64,000 nt of DNA from Episyrphus balteatus (lineage: Eukaryota > Arthropoda > Insecta > Diptera > Syrphidae): positions 78,306,867 to 78,370,866 of the forward strand of contig NC_079136.1 in assembly GCF_945859705.1 (NCBI RefSeq), read 5' to 3'. The first letter of the stretch is position 1, and the number at the start of each line of letters is the position of its first letter. Made by a program: the position numbers and the translations under genes. Of the stretch, positions 23,848-34,300 are shown piece by piece. Under the pieces are notes generated by a model that saw only the letters and a program-made list of their open reading frames with translations, searched no databases and was not told where the DNA came from.

Positions 23848-25957
23848 TTACATAGATAGACCCGAACTTTCTATTGTCATAAAGATCTTCCAAATAGCCC
23901 AAATGTAAGCAGCAGTTCGCAAGTCATTACAAAGTTCATATTTATTTGCCGTCTCCATTATACCAATAGCTGATGTTTCCATAACAAACTGCAGAGCATA
24001 ATCTACAATTTCAGCTTCTGTATTACAATCTCGTAGTTCTTGTAGAGCTTCATTAGGGCGCATTTTCTGAAAACCAAAAAAATATTTTATAGAAGACCAA
24101 TCGATAAAATTATTCTGTCTTTTCAAAAATATTTACAAGACACTTTCCACCTTCTTGAAGGGATTCTGTTATTGAGTTAAGTAATTCATCAATCATCCTT
24201 TGGTCGCGTTTACTGCTGAGTTTTCCAAATGATACATGATTTATATTCTTCAAGTATTCAAAGTAAGATGCTAAACGGGAAAGAAAATCAATTCAAATAA
24301 AAAAAGAGGCATTTAAGACTTATTGGGCACTTTCGAAAAATACTACTAGGGACTAGACATTTTGTTATGTTCATTTTCTAAACGGAAATTTAGGTAGATG
24401 AGTAAATGGTGAGCTTGCATAGGTTTCCAGTCAATAAAATTGGCCGAACTAGAAGGATTCTTTTTGACAGTTGAACAATCAGAGAACGGATTTTGACTAA
24501 ATATTTGGGTAGTCCCTAACGTCCCTAACAACCTGTTTTATGAGAACATTGACTGTGTTCTTTTCAGTGCGGGAAAAAAACTAAAAATTTAAAAACATTT
24601 GTTATACCTGTCACACCACCAGCATTGCAAAAGAGATCTGGTATCATAAGGACATTCTTCTCTTTAAGAATTTTATCAGCTGCAGGCGTTGTTGGACCAT
24701 TAGCACCTTCAGAAATAATCTTGGCTTGAACTTTATTAGCATTATCAGCGTTTAATATTTTATGAGTCGCACAGGGAAATAAAATATCACATTTTTCAAT
24801 CAAAAGATCATTCGTAGTTTCTTTGGATTTCGGAAATCCTTTAATTGTGTTTTTAAGGTTCTTATATTCAATCAAAGCCTACGTGTACTTAATTTTTGAA
24901 AAAAAAAGATGAAAAAAAGATTATTTTTTAGTCTTACCGGTATATCAATTCCTTTCTGATCAAACAACGAACAATCCATTTCCTTAATACCAATTACCTT
25001 GCATCCAGATTCATGAACAAACTTTGCAGTATTACTTCCAACATTACCAAAACCCTGTACGATAGCTGTTTTGTTCTTCCATCCTGTTTTTAAACCAACC
25101 AGTTTCATCCAATCTTCATCGTTCAAGAACATATCCGTTGCTTTCCATACCCCTTTTCCTGTGGCTGCCTCTCGACCACGAATGCCACCATTATGAATCG
25201 GTTTACCTGTTACTATAGCTAATGCATTTATGTCCATATAACCGAATGTTTTCTGGTATTGATCTGCCAACCAAGACATTTCCCTTGCCGATGTACCATA
25301 ATCTGGAGCCGGTACATCTATACCTGGACCGATCATATGACGCTTGAGCAGTTCTGTAGTGTAACGTCGTGTAATTCTTTGGAGATCACGAGCAGAGTAT
25401 GTTTTTGGGTCGATTCGTACACCTCCTTTAGCACCTCCAAAAGGTACATTGACACAAGCTGTTTTGAATGTCATCAAATAGGACAAGGCTTTGACTTCAT
25501 CCAAATCTACGTCCATTGCGTACCTAATACCTATCAAAATATTATTTTTGTTTGTTGTCTTAACATTGACATGTATTTAAACCAAACCTCCTTTCAAAGG
25601 TAATCGGTGATAAGTATGATGTGCTCGATACCCAGTTATAATTTCATATTTTCCGTCGTTCTTCGTTATGGGAAAGTTTATTTCCAAACAACAACTTGTA
25701 TTTCCAATCATATTTAGAATAACTGCAACACGGTTTTCTTTTTCTTCTGGCTTCATCTGAGGATATTTTCCCAGGTATTCAATCATATCCTTTTCCATAA
25801 TTTGTGCAGCATTGTGGAAATAGTATTGAATCATAGCAGAAAATTCGGGATTTTTTGATTCAGCGATACCTTTTAAATGTTCGGGTATCACATGAGCAAA
25901 TCGACACAAGTTTAAGCAGGGCTTCAAGGATTTCAACATTGAAATAGTGCGCAACAT
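23848..25957 (-). CDS. Gdh: Divergent glutamate dehydrogenase, mitochondrial type, five exons
   Basis: Hexameric GDH interconverts glutamate and 2-oxoglutarate plus ammonium in the mitochondrial matrix. Exons on the minus strand: 25957-25588, 25530-24938, 24878-24608, 24270-24137 and 24066-23848; phases agree and give 528 residues (animal GDHs are about 550). Seen: a Leu/Arg/Lys-rich start compatible with a short targeting peptide; YRAHHTYHRLPLKGGIRY, FKTACVNVPFGGAKGGV and PGIDVPAPDYGT, which keep the substrate and catalytic lysines and the aspartate; VQGFGNVGSNTA, the Rossmann loop; EGANGPTTPAAD and IPDLFCNAGGVT. The segment after SYFEYLKN, which forms the regulatory antenna in animals, is about six residues shorter and very different. 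Three introns are 57, 59 and 70 bp; the 337 bp one carries a small inverted-repeat insertion. It looks like a fast-evolving paralog with an intact frame, perhaps like the testis-expressed GDH of Drosophila (inference). Confidence 0.93.
24347..24518. repeat. Small inverted-repeat insertion in GDH intron 3
   Basis: TAGGGACTA at 24347-24355 is matched by TAGTCCCTA at 24510-24518. The host intron is 337 bp while the other three are 57-70 bp, so a roughly 170-270 bp insertion explains the difference. No target duplication is clear. Confidence 0.4.
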
Positions 25958-28168
25958 TTTTGTATAGGTTAAATAATGTTGTTTTATAAATATATTAAGA
26001 AAATTCTAAATTGACATTGAAATCAGAACATTTCTGATAGTGATTTTCAATAATATCTTTACTTTGTTTTTAAGGTAAGTGGTCAGTAAGAACCAAGCAT
26101 TTTGATAATTTATTCAAATTATTTTCAGTTAGAGCTTATTAATATGCTTAGCTTATTGTTATGTCTACTTGCGTGACTTAAAATCGCTTTCACCGAAATT
26201 ATAGCCTAAAACATTGTTCTTAAAATTGTGTTATTAAAATTCAGCAATAGGTAGGTACCTTACAGCTTCCAATCAAATTTAATATAAAAATTCTTATATA
26301 AAATGTGGACTTTGTCCCATCCTTGCATAAAATCACTATTTTAAATCAACTTTGTAAAAGATGAGCTATTCATTACATAAGCAATTTCATTTTTTTTTAT
26401 TGCAGATAAACTCGTCACTGACCGCAGTCTTGTATCAATTAGTGTGTTGGGATTGAAGTTTTTATGAGTATCGGTGATGAGTTTAATTTTAATTTTCTTT
26501 AATTATAAAGGTACCTATATTATTAATTAATAATAAAAGAATGTAGAGTTTAAAATACTAATTTATTGCTTTCATTTGAATCCTCAGATCTAAAAATCGA
26601 AATAGAGTTCCAAAAGTAACACTTTTCATTTAAACTATTTTATAGAAGTGATTCAATGTGGCGTATGTGTAACATTTTTTTTTTTTAATTTATCGATTTG
26701 TTATGGGATTCATGGATTGAACGAATACAAATCTTTAAGAGTCTAGGAGTCCAGTATTAAAGTGGAACATTACTTTCAACCATACTTTGGTTATTAGAGT
26801 ATCAAAGAAACTCTAAAAAAAATGTATAAACAATAAGCTGACCCCGAAAACTAAGATTGTTTATTTTCAGCTTTCAAGTTCTCTTTGCGAACAGATTGAT
26901 TACTATATAATAATCGTGTTTTGGTTGAAACTCAGTATCTACTTACCCCAGTAAAAATTTTGCACGGTAAACAAAAACAAAAATAATTGCTAAAGATAGC
27001 TAAAGTATTCGTTTGTTTTGGTTTTCAGAAAATCTTTCTTTCTAAACGTATACATTTTTAATAACGATCTTGGAACAATCAAAACCATTTATTTTCTCTA
27101 TGGAATAGATAGATATGTACATAGATAAAGACATATTATTGCTCTTTCATAATATGTATTTGTTTTCTTAAGAGTAATGATATGATTATTTTGCCTTCTG
27201 CTGAATAGATATAGTTTCTAATAAACTTTAAAGCAAAACGCATTTTTTCGAAAAATTATATTTTGATGCACATTTATAGAGTATGCATCATTGAACAGAA
27301 AAAATCATTCAAATGTCAAATCCCTACAAAATTCAAGATTAATATCAAAATAAGAGGGTTTCTCAAAATGAAGGATTATGGATATAGCGAGTTTAGCTTC
27401 TCATCTATACTATACTCATATGAAAAAGTCTACAAGTAATTCATTTATGTTTTTCTTTTGAAAGTAACTGCCATCAAGTTATTTAACAAAATGCAGTTTC
27501 GTGCATCTGAACTTATTTTCTTCTTTCAAAAACTGTTTAAATCTTTCCGATATCTTTATTATTGCCCGAGATATCTTAAGTTTAAGTTAATAAGCCAAAA
27601 ACAAACTTAACTTAATTTAAAGCTTATGTCACTGCTCACTGGCCAACACGATTTTTGCCACAAGAACCGAAATATATTTTTTTCTGAAGGTCTGAGGGTT
27701 AGTGAACTCGAATCCGAAATTATTAATATTCTATTAGTCTCCGTTTTTAAAATATAAACCGTTATTTAAAAAAAACTTTATTTTGCATTTTCTAACTGTA
27801 ATATTTCAAGAACGGAGGCAAAAAGAATTTTTCTGATTTTGGATTCGAGTGCAACACCCCAAAAAACTTCAGAAAAGTGTATTTTGGGCCTTGTGGCAAA
27901 AACCTTGTTGACCAGTGTAAATTCTTTATTACTGCTTGTAAAGTGACCTTTACCACTAAAATTGTTAATAGCTTTGTGTTAGAAAAAAAAACTTTTCATT
28001 CAAATACTTTATTTAGCTTATATCAGTAGCTCACAGCAATAATAAAACAAAATAATATGAAAAACACAAATTAGTATTTTTACGAAAATTGAATCGAACG
28101 TATTCGTCCAAATTTTATAGTTTATATTCAAAATCTAGAAGTTTATTTTTTTGGATAGATTCTTAATA
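25958..28168. other. 2.2 kb shared upstream region of GDH and alpha-tubulin
   Basis: The GDH gene (minus) and the alpha-tubulin gene (plus) point away from each other across this AT-rich stretch. No reading frame or conserved RNA is visible. The only structured part is the inverted-repeat element at 27637-27917. Both core promoters should lie here, but I cannot pick out TATA or initiator motifs with confidence. Confidence 0.5.
27637..27917. mobile_element. MITE with CACTGG termini
   Basis: The left end CACTGGCCAACACG and the right end, read as its complement CACTGGTCAACAAG, continue into a shared TTTTTGCCACAAG, about 25-27 bp of terminal inverted repeat with three mismatches. More distant similarity (TTCTGAAG and an ACTCGAATCC block) reaches further inward, so much of the 281 bp can fold back. 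No coding capacity. Superfamily not assigned because no clear target duplication is seen. Confidence 0.65.
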
Positions 28169-29716
28169 ATGGTAAAATAGATAAAATTTTATATAATTTC
28201 AGTTTTAAGTTTATTTTTTTATTTTTTTTAAAGTCTTTTTCAAATCGCGAAACTATTTCTGTACATATCGGCCAGGCAGGGGTTCAAATTGGAAATGCAA
28301 CATGGGAGCTTTACTGCCTAGAGCATGATATATCTCCAGATGGATCATTAACACATCCACATGGTGATTCAGATGCCTGTTACACAGCCTTCTTCAATGA
28401 AACCCAAGGTGGTAAGGTCGTTCCACGATCAATTTTCATTGACATGGAACCAACAGTAATTGGTAATTAAACTAATGTGTTCCGAAAAATGGTCTTGAAA
28501 TAGTAAACAAGAGCTTTCTTTTTTTAAGATGAGGTTCGTAATGGTCAGTTTAAGGATCTTTTTCATCCCGATCAACTAATTACTGGCAAAGAAGATGCAG
28601 CGAATAATTTTGCCCGCGGATTTAATACTATTGGAAGGGAAATGATAGAGCCAATTGCTGACAGAATACGAAAAATGGCAGAGCAAGCAAATAGTTTACA
28701 GGGATTCTTCCTGTTTCATTCTTTTGGTGGTGGTACTGGTTCGGGATTCTCGGCGTTACTTATGGAAAGACTCGGTGAAAACTTTTCAAAAAAATGCAAA
28801 CTTGAGTTTGTAGTCTATCCAGCACCCGCAATTGCCACAGCTGTAGTTGAACCTTATAATTCCGTGCTAACTACTCACTGCACTTTAGATACAACTGACT
28901 GTGCATTTATGGTTGATAATCAAGCAATTTTTGAGATCTGTAAAAACAAGTATGAACTCGGCTATGAATTTAAAAAGTTCTTTTTCTGTTTTAATTTGGT
29001 ATGTTTCCAGATTAAATATCCCACGTCCAAGTTACCCCAGTTTGAATCGTATTATAAGTCAAGTTGTATCCAGCATAACCGCCTCCTTGCGATTTAATGG
29101 CGCCCTGAATGTTGATATGTCCGAATTTCAAACCAATCTTGTCCCATATCCTAGAATTCATTTTCCCTTGGCCTCATATGCACCCGTTTTACCAGTTGAA
29201 AAATCAAATCATGAAGGCCTAAGTGTAGCCGAACTAACGTCGGATTTATTTGAAAATGACAACCAAATGGTAATATGTGATCCAAATCAAGGCAAATATA
29301 TGGCTTGTTGTATCCTGTACCGTGGAGATGTAGTACCAAAAGATGTCAATAGTGCCATCGCAACAGTGAAGGCCAAAAACAAAGTTCGATTTGTAGATTG
29401 GTGTCCAACAGGTTTCAAGGTTGGTATTAACTACAAACCACCGTCTGTAGTACCAAATGGTGATTTAGCTGCAGTAACGCGAGGAGCTTCTATGTTAGCA
29501 TCAACAACGTCTATCGCTGAAGCATTTGGTAGACTTGATCAGAAATTTGATTTGATGTTTGCTAAAAAAGCATTTGTACATTGGTATATGGCTGAAGGCA
29601 TGGAATCGGATGAGTTTGTCGAAGCTAGAGAGAACTTGGCAACATTGGAAACTGATTTTAAAGAAGTTGAAGGTGATATTGTATCTGATGGTGTGATTTC
29701 TGAAGAAGACTTTTAA
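28169..29716 (+). CDS. Divergent alpha-tubulin, four exons
   Basis: Alpha-tubulin pairs with beta-tubulin to build microtubules. Exons 28169-28171 (ATG only), 28234-28462, 28529-28949 and 29011-29716 splice in frame to 452 residues; the canonical length is 450. Introns are 62, 66 and 61 bp. Seen: RETISVHIGQAGVQIGN, GKEDAANNFARG, the GTP-binding FGGGTGSGF, and VDMSEFQTNLVPYPRIHFPL, whose glutamate matches the GTPase-activating E254. Odd points: an extra SFSN before the conserved N-terminus; a short luminal loop (LTHPHGDSDACYTAFF) with no lysine where K40 is acetylated; a C-terminus ending EEDF rather than the tyrosine that is removed and re-added in ordinary alpha-tubulins. The first intron right after ATG is common in fly alpha-tubulin genes. 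It may correspond to the divergent maternal alpha-tubulin (67C type) of Drosophila, but I am not sure. AATAAA lies at 29765-29770. Confidence 0.93.
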
Positions 29717-29764
29717 AATTAAAAAGTTAAAAACCATTCTAGTTGAAATAAGCATTTTAGTCCT

Positions 29765-29770
29765 AATAAA
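29765..29770 (+). terminator. Poly(A) signal of the alpha-tubulin gene
   Basis: AATAAA 49 bp after the stop codon, followed by a GT/T-rich stretch (AGTTGTGCAAAAATTGTT). This implies a very short 3'UTR. Confidence 0.65.
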
Positions 29771-31290
29771 TTAAAGTTGTGCAAAAATTGTTAGCGTTTT
29801 TAATTCTATAAGCAAATAGGCGTTTACGATGTGTACGATCAAAGTTGGGAAACAAATTGTAGATTTTGTGTTTATCCAAACCAAAACTCATTTTTTTAAG
29901 CTATCTTAAAAATTGGCCCTGGTTTGGAGTAATTAATCCCTTACAGTTAGAATTTTTGAGTGAAGTGAGTTTTCAGGTGTTATATCAATGAAAAAAGTTG
30001 ATCAATTCAGGGTTAATCCAATACTGCGTCACTTTGTGTTTGTTGTATGCTCATTTAAATCTGAATGTTTAAAAAATAATAGAGGAATGGTTAATGTTTC
30101 ACAAATTGATTTATCAAAAAATCCAAAAAATAAAAAGGTTTCTTAGAAAAAAGTAGTGTTGGTTTTTTGTTAGTTTCTCAAAAATGACAAAATATTTTTG
30201 GATCTGGTTTTTTTTTTTGTTTACAAACAAATAAGAGCATCGAATTTTAATAACTGAATTAGTACTTAAATACATAAAATTTTGAAAAAAATTAGTTTAA
30301 AAGTTATTTTTACAATTTTTTTTTTCAAAATTTTGATTTTGAAAATTAATTTTTCAAAAAATATGCCATAAAATGGCTTTATTTAAAATTTGTATAAAAG
30401 ATAAGGTTCTTGGCTTTGCCGTTGTTTTTTATAATTTTTTTAAATATTAAGTCAATCTTTTTTTAAAGTGCCCCTCCCCGCCAAACGAAGGGGAATAGAT
30501 CCCCCTTCCATACGATTTTTATCTTGTCTCGACTCAACCTACATACTCTAGCTTTTTGGCACATTCCTCCTGAATCGACCCTGTATAATTTCAGATTAAA
30601 GCCTAGCACGCAAATCGAGATAAATTACACAGCCACACAAAAAAAAAGTTCTGACCTGGTGTTGCGACTATGATTTTCATATAGTTTTTGGGTCGCTGAA
30701 CCCGAGTCCGTTTTGCCGTTTTCTCTGATCTGGATGTGCGAATATGTTAAAATCAAAAAAACAAAAGTTCTTATCTGGGGGTGCTAAAACCGAAACCGAA
30801 TCTATTTTGCCGTATCACGTCAGGTTTTTGAAATATTCTCAAAAAATGTAAAAACCAAAAAAAAGTTCTTATCTGAGCTTCGGTAAAGCTTCGTTCAAGC
30901 TTCTTATAGACCTTACAAGTACATTCTTATAAAGGGTTAAACTTGTATAACGTTTTTTTTTCCATGCCCAACGACCTTACTAAAGTTAAAAATAAGCTGA
31001 AATGTAACTTCTGTAACACCTTTAACGAAGCTGAAATGTAAGTTTGGGGGCTCCCCCGCCGAAGGATTCTAGCTGTAAAGGCCCCCCCTCGCATTCGATT
31101 ATTTTCTTGTCTCGACCCAACCATTCCTCCTGAATCAGCCTGTATATAAAAAACGAAACGAATTAGGTATTCTTTTTTTTAAATTTGCTGTTTTGATTTT
31201 TGATTTTTTTTTTTACTTTATACAATACAATTATTGTAACCTCACCCATTCTTATATAAAATAAACTTGGCAGCACTGAAATAAGATTTT
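29771..31290. repeat. Intergenic region with two diverged copies of a ~110 bp repeat
   Basis: No gene is seen. A block at about 30465-30595 (CCCCTCCCCGCC..., TTATCTTGTCTCGACTCAAC, CATTCCTCCTGAATCGACC, TGTATA) recurs in the same orientation at about 31040-31146 (CTCCCCCGCCGAAGG, TTTTCTTGTCTCGACCCAAC, CATTCCTCCTGAATCAGCC, TGTATA). Between them AAAAGTTCTTATCTG-like phrases repeat. The spacing would suit a short degenerate LTR or a dispersed repeat; no protein fragment supports either. Confidence 0.5.
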
Positions 31291-31324
31291 TTGACATTTC
31301 ATTTGCCATCAAATGAAATGTCAA
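31291..31324. promoter_or_regulatory. Perfect 15-bp inverted repeat at the 5' end of Sec8
   Basis: TTGACATTTCATTTG and its exact complement CAAATGAAATGTCAA flank the 4-base loop CCAT, ending 21 bp before the Sec8 start codon. It sits in the core promoter or 5'UTR, so it could be a paired binding site or an RNA hairpin. TGACATTT/AAATGTCA-like words are common near insect promoters, so the repeat may have arisen from such words. Confidence 0.55.
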
Positions 31325-31345
31325 TTCATTTCAGTTTGCACAAAG

Positions 31346-34300
31346 ATGGCTACGCCACCACCTCCAACGAAACCTCCGCGCGGTGTTAAATATGGAAAAG
31401 ATGAGGTAATTCATCAATTTCTTACAAAAAAATCGCATTCATTGCTTCCTTAAACTATTGTTCTTTAAAAAATATAAATAATTTGTATGCATGTTTAAAT
31501 ATTTCATCGAAAAAAATCTATTCCCTGCAAATGAATCCCAAAAACCATCATAGAATTTGACAAGTGAAAATATCTTCCTCATTAACATCTTTCTTTTGGA
31601 AAAGAGGCGTTCTTACCTTATTAAATAAAAAATAATAAATAAATATCTTAAAAACCCATTTATCAATTTTTTTCCATTTAGGCTGGTTGCGGTTTCCTTG
31701 TTAACGTCATCAAGTCGCTTGGTTTCAGCGAGACCAACGAAGAAAGACAAAAAGAAAAACAACGCATCGAAAAGGAGTTCAAAAAGTCAGACCAACGTCT
31801 GAACGAACTTGTCTCGAAACATGACAAAAACTTAACCCGGGTACTGCCTCTTTTTAGTCAGGTTTCAAATGAAATAACTACAAGCCGCGAGAAAATACAC
31901 TCGGTTAAGGAAAACCTTATTGCGTGCAAACAACTTTTGCAGTGTCGTCGCGATGAACTCAAGAAACTATGGACGGATGCAGTTCAGCATAAATTTGTTT
32001 TGGAAATGTTGGACCAAATGTAAGTATTTACATACCTATAAGACAATTACTATGTCTTTATTAACACTACCGTGTATTTCTAGGAATAAGTTCTTTAGAA
32101 GTAGTTTTAAGAGAAATAACATTTTCTTGTTCCCTAATTGCTTCTTAGCAATTTCTATAGATACCTACCTAAACACGATCTTTGTTCTTTTTTTTAAAGA
32201 TGTATCGCCATTTAGTTGATAAATATTAAAGCTCGAAACCTAAAGATCTTATAATACTTTCAAGAATTTATTGATTCATATTGCTTGATTTTGAAACGAT
32301 TCAGTAAATAAACATAATACTATACACAACAGAAAATATGTCATCATCAGCTCCATGGTATTCAAGGTAGCCTCTTACTTTTCGCAACTCAAACCTTCGA
32401 TGGAGGAAATGTTTAAGATCTAGATTTGATACGGATTTTTTTCTATATAGGCATGTAAACAATGAAGTTCCGGGTCTTTCAAAACTTTCAAATCCAAAAT
32501 CTTTTTGACAATTTATTAAATCTAAAGAAAGTCTAGTGGAAAATTTACTTGCCAATTTTTTTTAGTCTTGCCTTTTCCGATAGCAACTTTGTATCTTATA
32601 AGAACTACTTCGCCTGCATGAATAATTGTAACCAAACATCTTTTGTATCAATTAACATTAATGTTGAAGACTTGATACAAAAGATTTATAAACTTAAAAA
32701 TTATTTATTATTGAATCTAGATGGTTTGCCCGCGATTGTATTACAAAATTGTTTAGCCAATTTAATTTAGCCTTACCTATTGCCACTCTGTTTCAAAAAT
32801 CCTTAATTCAAGGTTTTTAACATCAATGTAGAAGTATGCATTCATCATCCTTATTCACAAAAAGGAATGTAAAGGAGATATTGCCAACTACAGAATAATT
32901 GCCAATTATCGTGCATCCCAAAATTTTTCGAAAGTATTATCGTCGACCCTGTTTACTTTCATTGTAAATCATTGGCCCCTAGTAACAGACTCGAATTTAG
33001 CAAAACTCGATTTGAACAAAAAAAAAAAATAATAGTAATAAATCATACATCTGACGTCTAGAATTGGCTTAGAAGGAGTTCACCTATAACTAAGTCGGTT
33101 TTAAAATCATAGCACTTTTTTAATTTGTAAGTGAGATGTATGTTTTATTTTTTGTTCAAATCTAGTTTTTACTAAATTCGGGTCTATTACTAAGGACTAT
33201 TGTTTTCAGCCAGACAACACGGCTTCCTGAAAGGCAAAACAACGACCACTAATATAATAATATATCGTATACTTTGAACTCAATAGAATCGTTTAAACTT
33301 AATGCTTTTGAATTTCCTCCTGATTTCATTCAATGGATGAAGTCGTACCTATACGATCTATCTTTAATATCAGACCCTTTCATTGCCAAGTCGGGCGTCA
33401 TTTAAGCCCTAATATTTTTATTCTGACAACCATTGATGTAGAATCAGTGGTTCAGCACTCTTAAGTTTTTACGCAGGCTGATGACATGAAAATCTTTAGA
33501 ATAATTTCTTTGTCAAACGACGACCTACTTTTGCAAATCGGTTTGGTATCAGAAAAATATTTTAAACATCAAGTTGAAAAATGCCAAGCATACATATTCC
33601 TGTAAACGTTTGTGTCCGCCACCGCGGTACAAGTATATCACTGAATGAATTGTTTCAAGAGCAACTATTATTAAGTATTTGGGTGTTAATTGTGATAGTT
33701 AAATTTACATCACCACTATGTTAATAAAGTATCCAGGGCTAGTTTTGCTTTAAATTTCGGAAAGAGCTGGTCTTACGTTACGAAATCATTTTATAACACG
33801 TTTGTAAATCCTTTACTTGAACATTCTAGCCAGGTTTGGCCTCTGTATAAAGAACGGTTGTGGATCACTAACTTACAATCTCTAGAAAAACGTCGTAAGG
33901 TTGCTCTTCACAGTTTATGGCAGAAATCAACCGATTACAAGAGTGCTTAGGAATGTTAATAAAAGTTTTGTAATATATTTGAGTGCACTTATAGCAAAAT
34001 CACACAAAAAACCTTTTGAATGGTACTTTATAGTCGTCTGGAACCTAAAGATGACTTATTAAAAGAGATCTTAAACTAGACTTCTTTTTTTTACAAATCT
34101 AACAAGTGCTTCTGCATGCTTATTTATCTTATTTTTATTTTTTTGTTTTCTTAATTTTGCATCTTGCAAAGACAAAATATATTTGTTGATATTGCGCATA
34201 AATAAACTAATATACGAATCAGAAGTGGCGTAAATTTTGCACATATTAGTCATATATCTTTGGCGCCGGGTCAGAAGTGATTGTTCTGCACAAAAAATCC

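Noticed and set aside
24896..25537. Long 221-residue GDH frame read through to a stop at its end
   Set aside because: The last 24 residues are intron 2 read in frame; the GTAAGA donor at 24937 and the acceptor at 24879 give the conserved protein.
25259..25603. 114-residue plus-strand frame
   Set aside because: Antisense shadow of GDH exon 2 and intron 1.
28642..29097. 151-residue tubulin frame ending in FNLVCFQIKY...
   Set aside because: The tail is a 61-bp intron read through. Splicing 28949 to 29011 restores KLNIPRPSYPSLNR.
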